Source of the DNA: Cellulomonas taurus
GTDB lineage: Bacteria > Actinomycetota > Actinomycetes > Actinomycetales > Cellulomonadaceae
Assembly: GCF_012931845.1 (NCBI RefSeq)
Contig: NZ_CP051884.1
Span: forward strand, 2,418,001 to 2,482,000
Direction of reading: 5' to 3'
DNA length: 64,000 nucleotides
A model generated the notes under the pieces. That model saw nothing but the letters and a program-made list of their open reading frames with translations, made no database searches and was not told the origin of the DNA. Shown one piece after another: positions 61,976 to 64,000 of this stretch. A program made the position numbers and the translations under genes. The first letter of the stretch is position 1. The number at the start of each line of letters is the position of its first letter.

Positions 61976-62014
61976 GCGGCGGGGGTGGGGACGAACCGTC
62001 CGCACCCCCGCCGC
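61976..62014 (+). terminator. kgd terminator
   Basis: GCGGCGGGGGTG (61976-61987) pairs perfectly with CACCCCCGCCGC (62003-62014), with an inner GGACG/CGTCC stem (61989-61993 with 61997-62001). It starts 9 bases past the kgd stop. Confidence 0.88.
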
Positions 62015-62016
62015 TC

Positions 62017-62056
62017 GGTCCGGCCCGGTCCGGCCCGGTCCGGCCCGGTCCGGCCC
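62017..62056. repeat. Tandem decamer (GGTCCGGCCC)x4
   Basis: Four perfect copies directly after the kgd terminator and about 100 bases before the next start codon. Confidence 0.9.
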
Positions 62057-62157
62057 GGATCCACCCCGGGGTCGCGCGTCGGAATCGCCCGAATCGCCAC
62101 GCGTGGGCGAGGATGGGCACCGCGCGGGGTCCGCGTGTGACACGAAGGGTGGGAACT

Positions 62158-62757
62158 GTGGGTGAGCAGCCGCTGCGCCTCCTGGTGATCGGCGACGAGC
62201 TGGCCGCCGGGTCCGGAGATCCGCGGGCACTGGGCTGGGTGGGCCGCGTGGTCGCCCGGACGACAGCCCCACAACCGCCCACCGTGCTGACCCTGGCCGT
62301 GCCGGGCGAGAGCACCAGTGAGCTCGCCGCGCGCTGGGAGCAGGAGGTCGACCGGCGCCTGTCCCCCGAGGCCGACAACCGTCTGGTGATCGCCCTCGGC
62401 CGCACCGACCTGACCCAACGGGTGTCCCTGGCCCGCAGCCGACTCAACCTGGCCAACATCCTGGACGCCGCCGACCAGCGCCGGGTGTCCGCCTTCGTGG
62501 TGGGCCCGCCCCCGGGCGGCGGGGTGGACGGCACGGCCCTGGCGGATCTGTCGGCCGCCTTCGCCGACGTCGCCGGTCGCCGCCGGGTGCCCTACGTCGA
62601 CACCTACACCCCGCTCGCGGCGCACGAACAGTGGCTGGCCGACCTCGCCGCCGGTGACGGGTCGCTGCCCGGCCAGGCCGGTTACGGCCTCATCGCGTGG
62701 TTGGTCCTCCACAACCACTGGAACACCTGGCTCGGCCTCCCCGAGGACCTCGGCTGA
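62158..62757 (+). CDS. SGNH-fold hydrolase-like protein with altered catalytic residues
   Basis: A 199-residue cytoplasmic protein with the GDSL/SGNH fold. Block I reads VIGDELAAGSGDPRALGWVGR, where Glu replaces the nucleophilic Ser of GDS. Block III-like LGRTDLTQ has Arg-Thr in place of GxND. The last block PGQAGYGLIAWLV carries Tyr where the catalytic His of GHxxIA is expected, although D is kept upstream of it. The fold thus looks intact but the triad does not, so an esterase role is doubtful; it may bind a ligand. GTG at 62158 is chosen; GGGTGGG is nearby. It lies 190 bases after kgd. Confidence 0.82.
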   Translation: MGEQPLRLLVIGDELAAGSGDPRALGWVGRVVARTTAPQPPTVLTLAVPGESTSELAARWEQEVDRRLSPEADNRLVIALGRTDLTQRVSLARSRLNLANILDAADQRRVSAFVVGPPPGGGVDGTALADLSAAFADVAGRRRVPYVDTYTPLAAHEQWLADLAAGDGSLPGQAGYGLIAWLVLHNHWNTWLGLPEDLG

Positions 62758-62820
62758 CCCGCCGACCCTGGACCCCGCCGATGGCCCCCGCCAGCGCTAT
62801 CGCGCGACCGGGCCGTCGAA

Positions 62821-63909
62821 TCAGGACAGCAGCCCGGCGGCGCGCAGCTCGACGGTGAGGTCCTGCGGGTTCGAGGCGGCGGCGCACGCTTCCTCGTAGT
62901 CGACGATCCCGTCGGCGAACAGCTGGACCAGATGCTGGTCGAAAGTCTGCATCTTGTAGTACTCGCCGCCGCGGATCAGGTCGGCCAGCGGCTCGGTGCT
63001 GGTCGGGTCGACGATCGCCTCGGCGGTGCGCCCGGTGTTCACCAGCACCTCGATGACGGCGATCCGGCCACCGGAGTGGGCGCGGCGGGCCAGACGCTGC
63101 GACACGATCCCCCGCAGGGACTGGGACAGCGCCACCCGGATCTGCTGCTGCTCGTGCGGCGGGAAGAAGTCGACGATCCGGTTCACCGACTCGGCCGCGT
63201 CGATGGTGTGCAGCGTGCTCAGCACCAGGTGACCGGTCTCCGCCGCGGACAACGCCGCGCGCACGGTCTCCACGTCACGCATCTCACCGACCAGGATCAC
63301 GTCCGGGTCCTGGCGCATCGCGGCCCGCAGCGCGACGGTGAAGTCGGCGGTGTCCTGCCGGATCTCGCGCTGGGAGACGATGCTGCGCTTATCGGAGTGC
63401 AGCACCTCGATCGGGTCCTCGATGGTGACGATGTTGGCCTCGCGCACCGTGTTGATCAGGTCGATCATCGACGCCAGCGTGGTCGTCTTGCCGGAGCCGG
63501 TCGGGCCGGTGACCAGCACCAGACCGCGCGGCTCCAGGGCCAGCTCGCCGACGATCTCCGGCAGGCCGAGCTCCTGCAACGACTGCGCGCCCACCCCGAC
63601 CAGACGGAAGACCATGCCGAACGTGCCGCGCGCCTGGTAGGCGTTGACCCGGAACCGTCCCACCCCGGACAGAGAGAACGCGAAGTCGGCCTCGTGGTGG
63701 TCGGCGAAGGTCGGCATCAGGTCGTCCGGCAGCACCTCCTCCAGCATGAAGGCGGTGTCCTTGGGGCTCAGCGAGGGCACCTGCAACCGGCGCAGCCGGC
63801 CGTCCACCCGGACGCGCGGCTCGGAGCCGACCTTGACGTGCAGGTCGGAACCACCCGCCTGGACCAGGGCGTGCAGCAGGGGGACGACGGACTGGGGCTG
63901 ATCGCTCAC
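62821..63909 (-). CDS. pilT: Type IV pilus twitching-motility ATPase PilT
   Basis: A 362-residue secretion-type ATPase. The N-terminal PAS-like part begins VVPLLHALVQAGGSDLHVKVGSEPRVRVDG, the PilT opening signature. Walker A is GPTGSGKTTT, the Asp box reads TIEDPIEVLH, Walker B VILVGEMRD, the His box GHLVLSTLHT, and the AIRNLIRE-like retraction motif is changed to EPLADLIRGG. It powers pilus disassembly and retraction. GTG at 63909 gives the usual N-terminus. Other pilus genes are expected beyond the right edge. Confidence 0.94.
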   Translation of the reverse strand: MSDQPQSVVPLLHALVQAGGSDLHVKVGSEPRVRVDGRLRRLQVPSLSPKDTAFMLEEVLPDDLMPTFADHHEADFAFSLSGVGRFRVNAYQARGTFGMVFRLVGVGAQSLQELGLPEIVGELALEPRGLVLVTGPTGSGKTTTLASMIDLINTVREANIVTIEDPIEVLHSDKRSIVSQREIRQDTADFTVALRAAMRQDPDVILVGEMRDVETVRAALSAAETGHLVLSTLHTIDAAESVNRIVDFFPPHEQQQIRVALSQSLRGIVSQRLARRAHSGGRIAVIEVLVNTGRTAEAIVDPTSTEPLADLIRGGEYYKMQTFDQHLVQLFADGIVDYEEACAAASNPQDLTVELRAAGLLS

Positions 63910-64000
63910 ACAGGTCCTATCGGTCACCCGGGCACGAAGGATGAGCCCCAGACCGCGCATGACGCGGAGCACCCGAGGGATGTGGGACGATATCGGGTGA
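63910..64000. other. Right edge, upstream of pilT
   Basis: 91 bases to the window end with no supported feature. Confidence 0.5.

Noticed and set aside
57951-62534. A very long open frame (about 1500 codons) on the minus strand opposite kgd
   Set aside because: High GC with strong third-position bias leaves antisense frames open. The protein is low-complexity (Arg, Gly, Val, His) with no domain, and the plus strand encodes a clear Kgd.

Overview
The window is chromosomal DNA of a very GC-rich actinobacterium. The gene set fits order Micrococcales, probably a cellulolytic relative of Cellulomonas, Cellulosimicrobium or Oerskovia. The pointers are: a Kgd-type 2-oxoglutarate decarboxylase/dehydrogenase fusion, the prfB-ftsE-ftsX-smpB block, a tmRNA whose tag is ADSKRTDFALAA, a LAXTG surface anchor, many GTG starts, and GH10 and GH1 glycosidases beside LacI regulators. 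The genus is inference.

Layout. 1-5.1 kb: end of a LacI regulator, tandem-domain universal stress protein, membrane-anchored GH10 xylanase, RsmC/RlmG-type rRNA methyltransferase. 5.3-13.3 kb: soluble two-GAF chemotaxis receptor, a large LAITG-anchored repeat surface protein broken by two frameshifts, and a lipoprotein. 13.3-22.4 kb: a tightly coupled seven-gene operon (NMT1-type ABC importer, D-aminoacylase-like amidohydrolase, PLP fold-III enzyme, second amidohydrolase) divergent from an adenine deaminase plus DUF296 pair. This is the least explained functional unit in the window. 22.4-22.75 kb: non-coding repeat block. 22.75-33 kb: oligosaccharide or oligopeptide importer with GH1 beta-glucosidase and alpha/beta hydrolase, a LacI repressor with a visible operator, and a PucR regulator. 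33-39.1 kb: VOC protein, LysR, small membrane protein, DUF1905, a pentapeptide-repeat membrane protein of atypical base composition, AarF/UbiB kinase with a PadR regulator. 39.2-50 kb: tmRNA, DUF6328, LigC-type DNA ligase, acetyltransferase, NDH-2, smpB, M23 peptidase, ftsX, ftsE, prfB, aldose epimerase, M15 peptidase. 50-58 kb: paired CNNM/CorC membrane proteins, OmpR two-component system, ABC exporter, MarR and MFS drug efflux. 58-64 kb: kgd, an SGNH-fold protein, pilT.

How they work together. Polymer breakdown (GH10), oligosaccharide uptake (SBP_bac_5 transporter) and intracellular cleavage (GH1) form a plant-fibre route under LacI control. tmRNA/SmpB and RF2 serve translation and ribosome rescue. 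FtsEX with the adjacent M23 enzyme probably controls septal peptidoglycan cleavage. Kgd links the TCA cycle to glutamate and succinate metabolism.

Intergenic regions carry several short perfect tandem duplications (5-, 10-, 31- and 35-bp units) and a dispersed motif GCCGAGNTCGGCAG. No CRISPR array, insertion sequence, prophage or plasmid gene was seen. Start codons were chosen from ribosome-binding sites, 4-bp overlaps and family N-termini, so they often differ from the longest open frame.
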